A stretch of DNA of 64,000 bases, from assembly GCF_003696315.1 (NCBI RefSeq), contig NZ_RFFN01000002.1, forward strand, positions 586,813-650,812. Direction: 5' to 3'. Shown piece by piece: positions 27,089 through 36,741 of this stretch (position 1 is the stretch's first letter; every line of letters begins with the position of its first letter). Position numbers and translations under genes: made by a program. This DNA is from Pseudomonas songnenensis (GTDB lineage Bacteria; Pseudomonadota; Gammaproteobacteria; Pseudomonadales; Pseudomonadaceae). The notes beneath the pieces were generated by a model. It saw only the letters and a list, made by a program, of their open reading frames with translations, did not search any database and had not been told where the DNA came from.

Positions 27089-28873
27089 ATGGCTGAAGCG
27101 TTGAGCAATGTTCCGGTGCCGGCTACTACCGAGAATGCCAAGAAGCCCTTGCTGGGTCTGTCGTTCCTGGAAAACCTGTCGGATATGTCGATGCTGCGGC
27201 AGGTTGGCCTGTTGGTCGGCCTGGCAGCCAGCGTCGCGATCGGTTTTGCCGTGGTGCTCTGGTCGCAGCAGCCTGACTACCGCCCATTGCTCGGCAGCCT
27301 GGCGGGGATGGACGCCAACCAGGTGATGGAAACCCTTGCCGCCGCGGATATTGCCTATACCGTCGAACCCAATTCCGGTGCCCTGCTGGTCAAGGCCAAC
27401 GATCTTGCGCGCGCCCGTCTCAAGCTGGCCAGTGCAGGCATTGCTCCGGCCGACAGCAATATCGGTTTCGAGATTCTCGACAAGGATCAGGGCCTCGGCA
27501 CCAGCCAGTTCATGGAAGCGACCCGTTATCGTCGCGGCCTCGAAGGCGAGCTGGGCCGGACCATCTCCAGCCTGAACAACGTCAAGGGTGCCCGCGTGCA
27601 CCTGGCCATTCCGAAAAGCTCGGTGTTCGTTCGTGACGAGCGCAAGCCAAGCGCTTCGGTTCTGGTCGAGCTGTATCCGGGCCGCGCCCTGGAGCCGAGC
27701 CAGGTGATGGCAATCATCAATCTGGTGGCGACCAGCGTACCGGAACTGAACAAGTCGCAGATCACCGTGGTGGATCAGAAGGGCAACCTGCTGTCCGACC
27801 AGCAGGAACTGACCGAGCTGAGCATGGCCGGCAAGCAGTTCGACTACAGCCGTCGCATGGAGAGCCTCTACACCCAGCGCGTGCACAACATCCTGCAGCC
27901 GGTGCTCGGCAGCGGCCGCTACAAGGCTGAAGTCTCGGCAGATGTGGACTTCAGCGCGGTCGAATCCACCTCGGAGACCTTCAATCCCGATCAGCCGGCG
28001 CTGCGCAGCGAGCAGAGCGTCAACGAGCAACGTCAGAGCAGCCTGCCGCCGCAAGGCGTGCCTGGCGCCCTTAGCAATCAGCCGCCCGGGCCAGCCGCTG
28101 CGCCTGAACAGGCCAATCAGGCAGCCGCCGCTGCTGGTGCCGTGGCGCCTGGGCAACCGCTGCTGGACGCCAATGGTCAGCAGATCATGGACCCGGCGAC
28201 GGGCCAGCCGATGCTCGCACCGTTCCCAGCCGACAAGCGCGAACAGGCCACCCGAAATTACGAGCTCGACCGTTCCATCAGCTATACCAAGCAACAGCAT
28301 GGACGCCTGCGTCGCTTGTCGGTCGCCGTAGTGGTTGACGATCAGATGACGCTGAATGCAGCCGGCGAGATGGTTCGTGTGCCCTGGACTGCCGATGACC
28401 TGGCACGCTTCACCCGCCTCGTGCAGGACTCGGTAGGCTTCGATGCCAGCCGTGGCGACAGCGTCAGTGTGATCAACACGGCCTTCGTGGCGGACAGCTT
28501 CGGCGAAACCTTCGAGGAGATTCCGTTCTACTCGCAACCCTGGTTCTGGGATGTCGTCAAGCAGGTGCTCGGCGTGCTGTTCATCCTGGTGCTGGTGTTC
28601 GGTGTGTTGCGTCCGGTACTCAAGAGCCTGACCAACCCCAGCAGTGGCAAGGAGCTGCAAGTCGCCAATGGTCCGGGGGATCTGGGCGACGAGGAAGGCC
28701 TGGAATCGGGCCTGTCGAATGATCGGGTCAGCCTGAGTGGCCCGCAGAACATCCTGTTGCCAAGCCCCAGCGAGGGATATGAAGCCCAGCTGAATGCGAT
28801 CAAGAACCTTGTGGCCGATGACCCGGGACGGGTAGCCCAGGTGGTGAAAGAGTGGATCAACGCCGATGAATGA
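27089..28873 (+). CDS. fliF: Flagellar MS-ring protein FliF, 594 aa
   Basis: FliF builds the MS ring in the inner membrane, the platform for the rotor. There are two membrane helices, about 39-58 and 490-508, flanking a large periplasmic part. The segments FEILDKDQGLGTSQF, RTISSLNNVKGARVH and PEVNKSQITVVDQKGNLL-like are conserved. Residues about 320-375 are a Pro/Ala/Gln-rich loop, probably disordered. The C-terminal 40 residues are the FliG-binding tail. The stop overlaps the fliG start by 8 bases. Confidence 0.97.
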   Translation: MAEALSNVPVPATTENAKKPLLGLSFLENLSDMSMLRQVGLLVGLAASVAIGFAVVLWSQQPDYRPLLGSLAGMDANQVMETLAAADIAYTVEPNSGALLVKANDLARARLKLASAGIAPADSNIGFEILDKDQGLGTSQFMEATRYRRGLEGELGRTISSLNNVKGARVHLAIPKSSVFVRDERKPSASVLVELYPGRALEPSQVMAIINLVATSVPELNKSQITVVDQKGNLLSDQQELTELSMAGKQFDYSRRMESLYTQRVHNILQPVLGSGRYKAEVSADVDFSAVESTSETFNPDQPALRSEQSVNEQRQSSLPPQGVPGALSNQPPGPAAAPEQANQAAAAAGAVAPGQPLLDANGQQIMDPATGQPMLAPFPADKREQATRNYELDRSISYTKQQHGRLRRLSVAVVVDDQMTLNAAGEMVRVPWTADDLARFTRLVQDSVGFDASRGDSVSVINTAFVADSFGETFEEIPFYSQPWFWDVVKQVLGVLFILVLVFGVLRPVLKSLTNPSSGKELQVANGPGDLGDEEGLESGLSNDRVSLSGPQNILLPSPSEGYEAQLNAIKNLVADDPGRVAQVVKEWINADE

Positions 28874-29882
28874 CAATCGACTTCCCGCCAAGCTCAACAA
28901 GGTCGACAAGGCCGCCATTCTGCTGCTCTCGCTGGGTGAAACCGATGCCGCGCAGGTTCTGCGCCACCTCGGCCCGAAGGAGGTGCAGCGGGTCGGTACT
29001 GCCATGGCGCAGATGCGCAATGTGCAGAAGACGCAGATCGAACAGGTCATGAGCGAATTCGTCGAGATCGTCGGCGATCAGACCAGCCTGGGTGTAGGAT
29101 CCGATGGCTATATCCGCAAGATGCTCACCCAGGCCCTCGGTGAGGACAAGGCGGGTGGCCTCATCGACCGCATCCTGCTGGGCGGCAATACCAGCGGACT
29201 GGACAGCCTCAAGTGGATGGAGCCGCGGGCGGTGGCCGATGTGATCCGCTACGAGCACCCGCAGATCCAGGCCATCGTGGTCGCCTATCTCGACCCTGAT
29301 CAGGCCGGCGAGGTGCTGTCGCACTTCGACCACAAGGTCCGGCTGGATATCGTGCTGCGCGTTTCCTCGCTCAATACCGTGCAGCCCGCGGCCCTGAAAG
29401 AGCTGAACCTGATTCTGGAGAAACAGTTCTCCGGCAGCACCAACACCAGCCGGGCCAGCCTGGGTGGCGTGAAGCGTGCGGCAGACATCATGAACTACCT
29501 GGACAGCTCCATCGAAGGCCAGCTGATGGACGCGATCCGCGACGTGGACGAGGATCTGTCCAGCCAGATCGAGGACCTCATGTTCGTCTTCGACAACCTT
29601 GCCGAAGTCGACGACCGTGGCATTCAGGTGCTGCTGCGTGAGGTATCCTCCGACGTGCTGGTGATGGCGCTCAAGGGCGCCGACGACGGCATCAAGGAGA
29701 AGGTCTTCAAGAACATGTCCAAGCGCGCCGGCGAACTGCTGCGTGACGATCTTGAGGCCAAGGGTCCGGTGCGCGTCAGCGATGTCGAAAACGCGCAGAA
29801 GGAAATTCTCACCATTGCTCGCCGCATGGCCGAGGCCGGAGAAATCGTCCTGGGCTCCAAGGGCGGCGAAGAGATGATCTAA
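28866..29882 (+). CDS. fliG: Flagellar rotor protein FliG, 338 aa
   Basis: FliG is the torque-generating C-ring protein. The N-terminal domain contacts FliF, the middle domain carries YEHPQIQAI (EHPQ motif) for FliM binding, and the C-terminal domain contains the charged face around DDRGIQVLLREV and AGELLRDDLEAKG that interacts with the stator. The length is standard. The start overlaps the fliF stop, pointing to translational coupling. Confidence 0.97.
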   Translation: MNDNRLPAKLNKVDKAAILLLSLGETDAAQVLRHLGPKEVQRVGTAMAQMRNVQKTQIEQVMSEFVEIVGDQTSLGVGSDGYIRKMLTQALGEDKAGGLIDRILLGGNTSGLDSLKWMEPRAVADVIRYEHPQIQAIVVAYLDPDQAGEVLSHFDHKVRLDIVLRVSSLNTVQPAALKELNLILEKQFSGSTNTSRASLGGVKRAADIMNYLDSSIEGQLMDAIRDVDEDLSSQIEDLMFVFDNLAEVDDRGIQVLLREVSSDVLVMALKGADDGIKEKVFKNMSKRAGELLRDDLEAKGPVRVSDVENAQKEILTIARRMAEAGEIVLGSKGGEEMI

Positions 29883-29901
29883 GCAGGTACGAACCCTACA
29901 C

Positions 29902-30678
29902 ATGGCCAAGGACAACCCCAGCGATCTCATTCGCGCGAAGGACGTCAGTTTGTTCGATCGCTGGTCTTTGCCCAGTTTCGATCCGCAAGGTGAAGAACAG
30001 GTGGTGCCTGCGGCTCCGGTCATCGAGCAGCCGGTCGAGGAGTTGGCGCGCAGCGAGGATGTTCCGGTCGAGGAAGTCAAACCGCTGACGCTCGACGAAC
30101 TCGAGGCGATCCGCCAGCAGGCCTACAACGAGGGCTTCGCCACCGGCGAAAAGGACGGCTTTCACGCCGGGCAGCTAAAGGCGCGGCAGGAAGCCGACGC
30201 GGCGCTGGCGCCTCGAGTGGAAAGCCTGGAGCGGCTGATGGGTCAACTGCTCGATCCGATCGCCGATCAGGATCGCAACCTCGAACATGCGATGGCCACG
30301 TTGGTCAGCCACATGGCGCGCGAAGTGATCCAGCGCGATCTGCTGATCGATTCCAGCCAGATTCGCCAGGTGTTGCGCGAAGCGCTGAAGCTGTTGCCGA
30401 TGGGGGCCAGCAACGTGCGTATTCACGTCAATCCGCAGGATTTCGAGCTGATCAAGGCGCTGCGTGAGCGTCACGAGGAAAGCTGGCGAATCCTCGAGGA
30501 CAGCAGCCTGCTGCCCGGCGGCTGTCATATCGAAACCGAACACAGCCGGATCGATGCCAGCATCGAAACGCGCCTCACCCAGGCCATCAAGCAACTGTTC
30601 GAGCAACAGCGCGAAAATGCCACTCATCCCCCGGCAGCGGATCTGACAATCGATCTGGATGGTTCCGATGCGCCTTGA
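29902..30678 (+). CDS. fliH: Flagellar export ATPase regulator FliH, 258 aa
   Basis: FliH dimerises and holds the export ATPase FliI to the C ring. The N-terminal third is acidic and Pro-rich and variable, as usual. Residues about 70-255 carry the FliH/NolV pattern, including [17 protein letters not shown] and the C-terminal [21 protein letters not shown]. It lies between fliG and fliI, overlapping the fliI start. Confidence 0.94.
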   Translation: MAKDNPSDLIRAKDVSLFDRWSLPSFDPQGEEQVVPAAPVIEQPVEELARSEDVPVEEVKPLTLDELEAIRQQAYNEGFATGEKDGFHAGQLKARQEADAALAPRVESLERLMGQLLDPIADQDRNLEHAMATLVSHMAREVIQRDLLIDSSQIRQVLREALKLLPMGASNVRIHVNPQDFELIKALRERHEESWRILEDSSLLPGGCHIETEHSRIDASIETRLTQAIKQLFEQQRENATHPPAADLTIDLDGSDAP

Positions 30679-32026
30679 GCGGGTCAGTTTCGCCAAACGT
30701 TTCGAAGCCTATGAAGCGGCGATCAAGCTGCCCAGCCAGCCGCTGCTGGAAGGGCGCTTGCTGCGCATGGTCGGCCTCACGCTCGAGGCGGAAGGCCTGC
30801 GCGCGGCGGTCGGCAGCCGCTGCCTGGTGATCAACGACGACAGCTATCACCCCACCGAGGTCGAGGCCGAGGTGATGGGTTTTTCCAGCGGCAAGCTGTA
30901 TCTGATGCCGGTCGGCAGCCTGGCGGGCATCGCCCCCGGTGCGCGTGTCGTGCCGCTGGTCAACACCGGGCGGCTGCCCATGGGCACGTCCATGCTCGGT
31001 CGCGTGCTCGACGGGGCGGGGCGCGCGCTGGATGGCAAGGGCGGCATGAAGGCCGAGGACTGGGTGCCGATGGATGGGCCGGTGATCAACCCGCTCAAGC
31101 GCCATCCGATCAGCGAGCCGCTGGATGTCGGCATCCGCAGCATCAATGGCCTGTTGACGGTCGGGCGCGGTCAGCGTCTCGGACTCTTCGCTGGTACCGG
31201 TGTCGGCAAGTCGGTGCTGCTGGGCATGATGACCCGTTTCACCGAGGCCGACATCATCGTGGTCGGGCTGATCGGCGAACGTGGCCGCGAGGTGAAGGAG
31301 TTCATCGAGAACATCCTCGGCGAGGAGAGCATCAAGCGTTCGGTGGTAGTGGCTTCGCCTGCCGACGAGGCGCCGCTGATGCGGCTGCGTGCCGCGCAAT
31401 ATTGCACACGGATCGCCGAGTATTTCCGCGACAAGGGCAAGAACGTGTTGCTGCTGATGGATTCGCTGACCCGCTATGCCCAGGCCCAGCGTGAGATCGC
31501 CCTGGCGATCGGCGAGCCGCCAGCGACCAAGGGCTACCCGCCGTCGGTGTTCGCCAAGCTGCCCAGCCTGGTCGAGCGCGCCGGCAACGCCGAGCAGGGT
31601 GGTGGTTCCATCACGGCGTTCTACACCGTGCTGTCGGAAGGTGATGACCAGCAGGACCCGATCGCCGACGCCGCGCGCGGTGTACTCGACGGCCATATCG
31701 TGCTGTCGCGCCGGCTGGCGGAGGAGGGTCATTACCCGGCCATCGACATCGAGGCCTCCATCAGCCGGGTCATGCCGCAGGTGGTGAGCGCTGATCACGT
31801 TCGCGCTTCGCAGCGTTTCAAGCAGCTCTGGTCGCGTTACCAGCAGAGCCGCGACCTGATCAGCGTCGGGGCCTACGTCCCGGGTGGCGATCCGGAAACC
31901 GACATGGCGATCGCACGGCAGGCTGAAATGGTCCGTTATCTGCGTCAGGGACTCGATGAAAGCGAGAACCTGGATCAGAGTGCCGCGCAACTGGCTGCGG
32001 TCTTCAGTCCGCGGCAGGCGGGCTAA
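30668..32026 (+). CDS. fliI: Flagellum-specific ATPase FliI, 452 aa
   Basis: FliI is the hexameric ATPase that unfolds and delivers export substrates to the gate. The Walker A motif AGTGVGKS is at residues 175-182, with Walker [11 protein letters not shown] near 263-272. ATG 30668 gives [11 protein letters not shown], which matches the family start; ATG 30659 would add three residues. The gene overlaps the end of fliH by 11 bases. Confidence 0.97.
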   Translation: MRLERVSFAKRFEAYEAAIKLPSQPLLEGRLLRMVGLTLEAEGLRAAVGSRCLVINDDSYHPTEVEAEVMGFSSGKLYLMPVGSLAGIAPGARVVPLVNTGRLPMGTSMLGRVLDGAGRALDGKGGMKAEDWVPMDGPVINPLKRHPISEPLDVGIRSINGLLTVGRGQRLGLFAGTGVGKSVLLGMMTRFTEADIIVVGLIGERGREVKEFIENILGEESIKRSVVVASPADEAPLMRLRAAQYCTRIAEYFRDKGKNVLLLMDSLTRYAQAQREIALAIGEPPATKGYPPSVFAKLPSLVERAGNAEQGGGSITAFYTVLSEGDDQQDPIADAARGVLDGHIVLSRRLAEEGHYPAIDIEASISRVMPQVVSADHVRASQRFKQLWSRYQQSRDLISVGAYVPGGDPETDMAIARQAEMVRYLRQGLDESENLDQSAAQLAAVFSPRQAG

Positions 32027-32029
32027 TCG

Positions 32030-32482
32030 ATGGCGGCCAGCCGGGCGGCGCGCCTGGCGCCGGTCATTGAAATGGCCGAGCGCGCGGAACGTGATGCCGC
32101 GCGCCTGCTGGGGCAGGCGCAGACGCAGCTCGCGCAGGCCGAAACCAAGCTCGCCGAGCTCGATCAGTACTTTCGTGATTATCAGCAGCAGTGGATGCAG
32201 CAGGGTAGTCAAGGCGTTTCCGGCCAGTGGCTGATGAACTATCAGCGCTTCCTGTCGCAGCTGGAGTCGGCCATCGGCCAGCAGCAGCGCAGCGTCAACT
32301 GGTATCGCGACAATCTGCTCAAGGTCCGTCAGCAATGGCATCAAAAGCATGCGCGGGTGGAAGGGCTGAGCAAGCTGATCGAAAGCTATCAGCGCGAAGC
32401 GCGCATCGCGGCAGACAAGCGTGAACAAAAATTGCTCGACGAATTCGCCCAGCGGCTTGCCGGGCGCGCTCGCGAACTATGA
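32030..32482 (+). CDS. fliJ: Flagellar export chaperone FliJ, 150 aa
   Basis: FliJ is a coiled-coil cytoplasmic protein that acts as stalk inside the FliI hexamer and helps proton-driven export. The sequence is almost all helix, rich in Gln, Glu and Arg, with typical segments such as AETKLAELDQYFRDY near residues 35-49. It starts three bases after the fliI stop. Confidence 0.94.
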   Translation: MAASRAARLAPVIEMAERAERDAARLLGQAQTQLAQAETKLAELDQYFRDYQQQWMQQGSQGVSGQWLMNYQRFLSQLESAIGQQQRSVNWYRDNLLKVRQQWHQKHARVEGLSKLIESYQREARIAADKREQKLLDEFAQRLAGRAREL

Positions 32483-32712
32483 CCACGCCTGCCATGCTTG
32501 GGCGCGATCCGGCCGGATTCGTGCTTGCCGTGTTGTAGCTTGAATGATAAATCTTCACCCGTTTTCCACGCAGCGACCATCGACCCTGGATAGACGTTCT
32601 ATCCGGCCTGGTCCGATCGCTGCACATCCAGCCCGAATACGGCTGTCACTTCGCATAAGCGACGGCTGCCAATGCGGGCAGCCTCAAGACGTTCCGGATC
32701 AGGGAGTGCCAC
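32483..32712 (+). promoter_or_regulatory. Gap before hsbA with possible sigma-70 promoter
   Basis: This 230-base non-coding stretch is the first break in the fli operon. A weak candidate has TTGCCG at 32525-32530, 17 bases, then TAAATC at 32548-32553. It could let the hsbA-hsbR-hptB module be expressed apart from the fliE operon. Confidence 0.3.
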
Positions 32713-33018
32713 ATGACCATTAACTCGCAGCCTTCGGTGGATGGGCAGGAGCTGACCATTTCCATCAGCGGACGCTTCGACTTCAATGCGCATCAGGCCT
32801 TCCGCGATGCTTATCAGCGTCAGGACGTGAACCCTCAGCGTTACGTGGTGAATCTGCAGGGCACCACCTACATGGACAGCTCCGCGCTGGGCATGCTGCT
32901 GCTGCTGCGTGACCACGCCGGCGGCGATGAAGCCGACATTCGTCTGCTCAATTGCAGCCCTGATGTTCGCAAGATTCTCTCGGTATCCAACTTCGAACAA
33001 TTGTTCGTGATCGCCTGA
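32713..33018 (+). CDS. hsbA: STAS-domain anti-sigma factor antagonist HsbA
   Basis: A single STAS domain of 101 residues. The phosphorylation site is the serine pair Ser56-Ser57 in TYMDSSALGML. In P. aeruginosa HsbA switches partner between the anti-sigma factor FlgM and the diguanylate cyclase HsbD, according to phosphorylation by HsbR, and so chooses between swimming and biofilm growth. It sits directly before hsbR, one base apart. Confidence 0.92.
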   Translation: MTINSQPSVDGQELTISISGRFDFNAHQAFRDAYQRQDVNPQRYVVNLQGTTYMDSSALGMLLLLRDHAGGDEADIRLLNCSPDVRKILSVSNFEQLFVIA

Positions 33019-33019
33019 C

Positions 33020-34711
33020 ATGCCCATGCGGCTGTCGATTCTGATCGCCGAGGACAGCCCGGTCGATCGAATGCTGCTTTCGACCATCGTTACCAGGCAG
33101 GGACACCGGGTGCTTACCGCCGCGGATGGTCAGGAGGCGGTCGAGCTGTTCCAGCAGGAGCGGCCGCAGCTGGTGCTGATGGATGCGCTGATGCCGGTGA
33201 TGGATGGCTTCGAGGCGGCACGGCACATCAAGCAGCTCGCCGGTGATGAGCTGGTGCCGATCATCTTTCTCACCTCGCTGACAGAGAACGAAGCGTTGGT
33301 GCGCTGCCTGGAGGCAGGTGGCGACGACTTCATTGCCAAGCCTTACAACCCGATCATTCTCGAAGCCAAGATCCAGGCCATGCACCGTTTGCGCCGCCTT
33401 CAGGCGACGGTGCTCGAGCAGCGCGACCTGATTGCACGGCGTAACCAGCAGCTGCTCGCCGAGCATCGGGCGGCCAAGGCGATCTTCGACAAGGTCGCCC
33501 ATGCCGGTTGCCTGAGCGCGCCGAACATTCGTTATCGCCAATCGCCGCAAGCGCTGTTCAATGGTGATCTGCTGCTGGCGGCCCAGGCGCCGGCAGGGCA
33601 GATGTTCGTCCTGCTCGGCGATTTCACCGGCCATGGTCTGCCCGCGGCTATCGGTGCCATGCCCCTGGCAGAGACGTTCTATGGGATGGCCGCCAAGGGC
33701 TACTCCGGCGCCGACATCCTTCGTGAGATGAACGCCAAGCTCAAGCAGATCCTGCCGGTGGAAATGTTCTGCTGCGCGACGTTGCTCGACATCAATCCCA
33801 CACAGGGCAGCCTGCGCGTATGGAACGGTGGGTTGCCGGATGGGTACCTGATAGCTGCCAACGGCCAGCGTACCGCTCTCGTGTCCCGGCATCTGCCGCT
33901 GGGTGTGGTCTCTGCTGCCGCGCTCGACGACAAGTTCGAGCATTACCCGCTGGCACCCGGCGACCGGCTGCTCTTGCTGTCCGATGGTGTGGTGGAAAGC
34001 CGCAACGCCGACGATGAGCTGTTTGGCGAGCAGCGCTTGCTGGCTACGCTGACTGCCAATCGCGATCCGGCGCAGCTCTTTGATGAGATCGAACAGGCAC
34101 TGCTGGATTTCCATGGCCAGCAACACGACGACCTTAGCCTGGTCGAGGTCGTGGTCATTGATGAGGCGATGACAATGCCGCTGGTCGCGCCGGCTACTGC
34201 GCATCGCTCGCGGCCCATGGATTGGTCGGTGCGGCTCGAGCTGCGCGCCGAAAGCCTGCGTAGCGGTAATCCATTGCCCATGCTGTTGCAGCTGCTTCTG
34301 CAGGTCAACCAGCTGCGCCCGCGTGCTGGTGCGATCTACGCAGTGCTGGGCGAGCTGTATTCCAACGCGTTGGAGCACGGGGTGCTTGGGTTGGATTCGG
34401 CACTGAAGCGTGACGCCGAAGGCTTCCAGCGTTACTACGATCTGCGCCAGCAGCGGCTGCAGGCCCTGGTGGAGGGATATGTGCATCTGGAGCTGGCCAT
34501 CAGAACCGATAGCCAGGGCGGACGCTTGCGCATTTCCATCGGTGACAGTGGCGCCGGGTTCGACGTGACGCGGGCGCTGCAGGTTCAGCTGGGCAGTGGT
34601 CGTTTCAGTGGTCGCGGGCTGCATCTGGTGCGCCAGTTGAGCGACGGATTCGACTGGCAGTCGGACGGCCGCGGCCTGAGCGTGGAGTTCGTCTGGCGGC
34701 CTGATGCATAA
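33020..34711 (+). CDS. hsbR: Response regulator with PP2C phosphatase and kinase domain, HsbR-like, 563 aa
   Basis: Residues 1-125 are a receiver domain with phospho-acceptor Asp55 in LVLMDALMP. Residues about 180-385 are a SpoIIE/PP2C phosphatase, with GDFTGHGLPAAIGA and LLSDGVVESRN. Residues about 410-560 are an HATPase-type anti-sigma kinase domain, with LYSNALEHG and GDSGAGFDV. The protein both phosphorylates and dephosphorylates HsbA, controlled by phosphate from HptB. In P. aeruginosa these genes lie apart from the main fli operon; here they are inside it. Confidence 0.93.
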   Translation: MPMRLSILIAEDSPVDRMLLSTIVTRQGHRVLTAADGQEAVELFQQERPQLVLMDALMPVMDGFEAARHIKQLAGDELVPIIFLTSLTENEALVRCLEAGGDDFIAKPYNPIILEAKIQAMHRLRRLQATVLEQRDLIARRNQQLLAEHRAAKAIFDKVAHAGCLSAPNIRYRQSPQALFNGDLLLAAQAPAGQMFVLLGDFTGHGLPAAIGAMPLAETFYGMAAKGYSGADILREMNAKLKQILPVEMFCCATLLDINPTQGSLRVWNGGLPDGYLIAANGQRTALVSRHLPLGVVSAAALDDKFEHYPLAPGDRLLLLSDGVVESRNADDELFGEQRLLATLTANRDPAQLFDEIEQALLDFHGQQHDDLSLVEVVVIDEAMTMPLVAPATAHRSRPMDWSVRLELRAESLRSGNPLPMLLQLLLQVNQLRPRAGAIYAVLGELYSNALEHGVLGLDSALKRDAEGFQRYYDLRQQRLQALVEGYVHLELAIRTDSQGGRLRISIGDSGAGFDVTRALQVQLGSGRFSGRGLHLVRQLSDGFDWQSDGRGLSVEFVWRPDA

Positions 34712-34739
34712 TCCGCCGCTTTCAAGCAGGAGTGTGCCG

Positions 34740-35090
34740 GTGTCCAACACTCATCTCGACAGCGCTGTGCTGGCCACGCTGCAGGACGTCATGGAGAGTG
34801 AATATCCGGCACTGCTGGATACCTTCCTTGCCGACTCCGAAGAGCGCGTGCGCCTGCTGCGGCAGGCCTGTCAGGCCGAGCAGGCCGAAGCCCTGCGGCG
34901 CGCCGCGCACAGCTTCAAGGGCAGTTGCAGCAATATGGGCGCGGTGCTCCTGGCGGAGCTTTGCCAGGAGCTGGAAACCGCGGCGCGAAACGAGCAGCTC
35001 GCCCTCGCGCCCGCACTGATTGCGTCCATCGAGCGAGAATTCGCCATCATTGGCATCCTGTTCCGGGCCGAGCGTCAGCGCTACGGTTGA
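34740..35090 (+). CDS. hptB: Histidine phosphotransfer protein HptB
   Basis: A single Hpt domain of 116 residues. The phospho-accepting His57 is in AAHSFKGSCSNMGA. HptB takes phosphate from hybrid sensor kinases such as PA1611, ErcS' and SagS in P. aeruginosa, and passes it to HsbR. GTG 34740 is chosen because AGGAG at 34728-34732 is correctly spaced; an in-frame ATG at 34704, overlapping hsbR, would add 12 residues. Confidence 0.92.
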   Translation: MSNTHLDSAVLATLQDVMESEYPALLDTFLADSEERVRLLRQACQAEQAEALRRAAHSFKGSCSNMGAVLLAELCQELETAARNEQLALAPALIASIEREFAIIGILFRAERQRYG

Positions 35091-35203
35091 GCGGCAAAAC
35101 TCTGGCGCGTGCATAGTCTGGGTCCGCCTGATAAACGATCGCCTCAGTGCCGGCCGCACGCATATCTGCACGATTTAAACCACTAGTCAGGCTGCTTTCG
35201 CTC

Positions 35204-35219
35204 TGGCCCAAAACTTGCT
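35204..35219 (+). promoter_or_regulatory. Sigma-54 promoter of fliK
   Basis: TGGCCCAAAACTTGCT fits the RpoN pattern with GG and GC elements 12 bases apart; the usual CAC is CCC here. It lies 38 bases before the fliK start. fliK is a sigma-54-dependent gene in P. aeruginosa. Confidence 0.75.
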
Positions 35220-35257
35220 CTGTTACTGCCACGATCCATCCGTAGCGGAATGACCTC

Positions 35258-36499
35258 ATGGCTGTTTCCCCCGACCTGTTACTCAAAACCCCTTCAGTCG
35301 ATGCGCGCGCGAAGGCTTCGACCAAGGCTCCCGACGCGCCACGCGAGGGGCGGGATAGCGGCAGCTCCAGCTTTTCCGACGTTTACGCGAAGGAGCGCCA
35401 GACCAAACCGGTCGAGCGTCAGGCGCGCAACGACACCAGTCGTGACAAGCCGGTGGATGACAAAAGCAGGCAAGCGGTCGCCGACGCCGCCGGTGACGGA
35501 AAGCCGGCGGTTGCCGAAAGCGGCAATCCGTTGCCATCGGACGCCCCATCCGAAGAGCTGCCGGATACCGAGCTTGATCCTCTTCTGCTGCTGGGGCTGG
35601 GAGGGCAGTTCGTACCGCAGGCCGAGGCTCAGCCTGTCACGCAAGTGCCGGGTGAAACCCCGTTGACCGGCCTGCCGCTTACCCAGGGGCTCATTTCAGG
35701 GGAAGCCGAGCAGGTGGCGGACGAGCCATCGATCACCGGCTTGCAGGCCGCGGATGAAATGCCGGTCGGGGTGCAGAAGCCAGTTCCGCAGTTACCGAAT
35801 CCGCTCGTCGATGCGCAGGCCAAGGCCGAGGCGGATGATGGCTTCGCTAGCGTTTTGCTTGCGGGCAAGGAGTTGGCTGATGGCGAGGAGCCCGAGCTTG
35901 AGCTGGCAGGGAAAGATCTTCTGGATGCAGTTGACGGTCCCAAGGAAAGCCGCGCTTCCAGCGCCAGTGAGCTGGCCTCGTCGCGTCTTAATCCGTTGAG
36001 CCAGGCGATCACCCAGCAGGTCCAGCAGGCGCAGCGGCCCGGGCTGGTGCCGGGCCAGCCGGTACAGATGCAGCAGGCTGGCTGGAGCGAGGCCGTGGTC
36101 GACCGGGTGATGTGGCTATCCAGTCAGAATCTCAAATCGGCGGAAATCCAGCTCGATCCCGCAGAGCTTGGCCGCATGGAAGTGCGCATCGACCTGACCA
36201 AGGACCAGGCCCAGGTCACCTTCCTCAGCCCACATGCCGGTGTTCGTGATGCGCTGGAAGGGCAGATGCAGCGTTTGCGTGAGATGTTTACCCAGCAGGG
36301 CATGAATCTCATGGACGTCAACGTCTCCGACCAGTCGCTCGCCCGCGGATGGCAGGGCGGTACCGATGGTGGTGGATCCTCCCGTGGCGGCTCCTCGGCG
36401 GAAGGCGAGGCGGACGACGGCGAGGTCCAGATGGGTGTCAGCGAGATTGCCGGCAATCGCAGCGCCGGGAATCGCGGGCTGGTCGACTTCTACGCTTGA
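35258..36499 (+). CDS. fliK: Flagellar hook-length control protein FliK, 413 aa
   Basis: FliK is a secreted ruler that switches export from hook to filament subunits through FlhB. The N-terminal two thirds are low-complexity and variable. The C-terminal Flg_hook domain, about residues 285-375, is clear: AEIQLDPAELGRMEVRIDL and VTFLSPHAGVRDALEGQM. It has its own sigma-54 promoter and a terminator just downstream, so it forms a single-gene unit between hptB and fliL. Confidence 0.93.
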   Translation: MAVSPDLLLKTPSVDARAKASTKAPDAPREGRDSGSSSFSDVYAKERQTKPVERQARNDTSRDKPVDDKSRQAVADAAGDGKPAVAESGNPLPSDAPSEELPDTELDPLLLLGLGGQFVPQAEAQPVTQVPGETPLTGLPLTQGLISGEAEQVADEPSITGLQAADEMPVGVQKPVPQLPNPLVDAQAKAEADDGFASVLLAGKELADGEEPELELAGKDLLDAVDGPKESRASSASELASSRLNPLSQAITQQVQQAQRPGLVPGQPVQMQQAGWSEAVVDRVMWLSSQNLKSAEIQLDPAELGRMEVRIDLTKDQAQVTFLSPHAGVRDALEGQMQRLREMFTQQGMNLMDVNVSDQSLARGWQGGTDGGGSSRGGSSAEGEADDGEVQMGVSEIAGNRSAGNRGLVDFYA

Positions 36500-36527
36500 C
36501 CGATGGATCGGCGCTTGCCGATCCGCA

Positions 36528-36559
36528 CCGACGTAGCCGCAGCGGGCTGCGTCGGTTTT
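36528..36559 (+). terminator. Rho-independent terminator after fliK
   Basis: The arms CCGACG-T-AGCC and GGCT-G-CGTCGG pair around a short loop and are followed by TTTT. It lies 29 bases after the fliK stop. Confidence 0.8.
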
Positions 36560-36676
36560 CTGCCGCCTGTCGCTGCGAGGCGTCGGGCATCGTCAGTCCC
36601 CGCAATGTGAATCCGTTATTCCTGATACGGTGTCGGCTCGGCAACACAGCCTTGCAGAGCGGCCGTGTCGATGCGT

Positions 36677-36692
36677 TGGCACAGCTGTTGCT
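36677..36692 (+). promoter_or_regulatory. Sigma-54 promoter of the fliLMNOPQR-flhB operon
   Basis: TGGCACAGCTGTTGCT is an excellent RpoN match with GG and GC elements 12 bases apart, 49 bases before fliL. Confidence 0.92.
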
Positions 36693-36741
36693 CTTAACTC
36701 ATAAAACCAGAACTAAACGCTGTTGATGACGGATATTTGGC

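Noticed and set aside
27056-29050. Minus-strand ORF of 664 codons across fliF and fliG
   Set aside because: It is the antisense shadow of two certain genes in GC-rich DNA; the product has no family features.
32948-34750. Minus-strand ORF of 600 codons across hsbR
   Set aside because: Antisense shadow; the plus-strand protein shows three intact domains.
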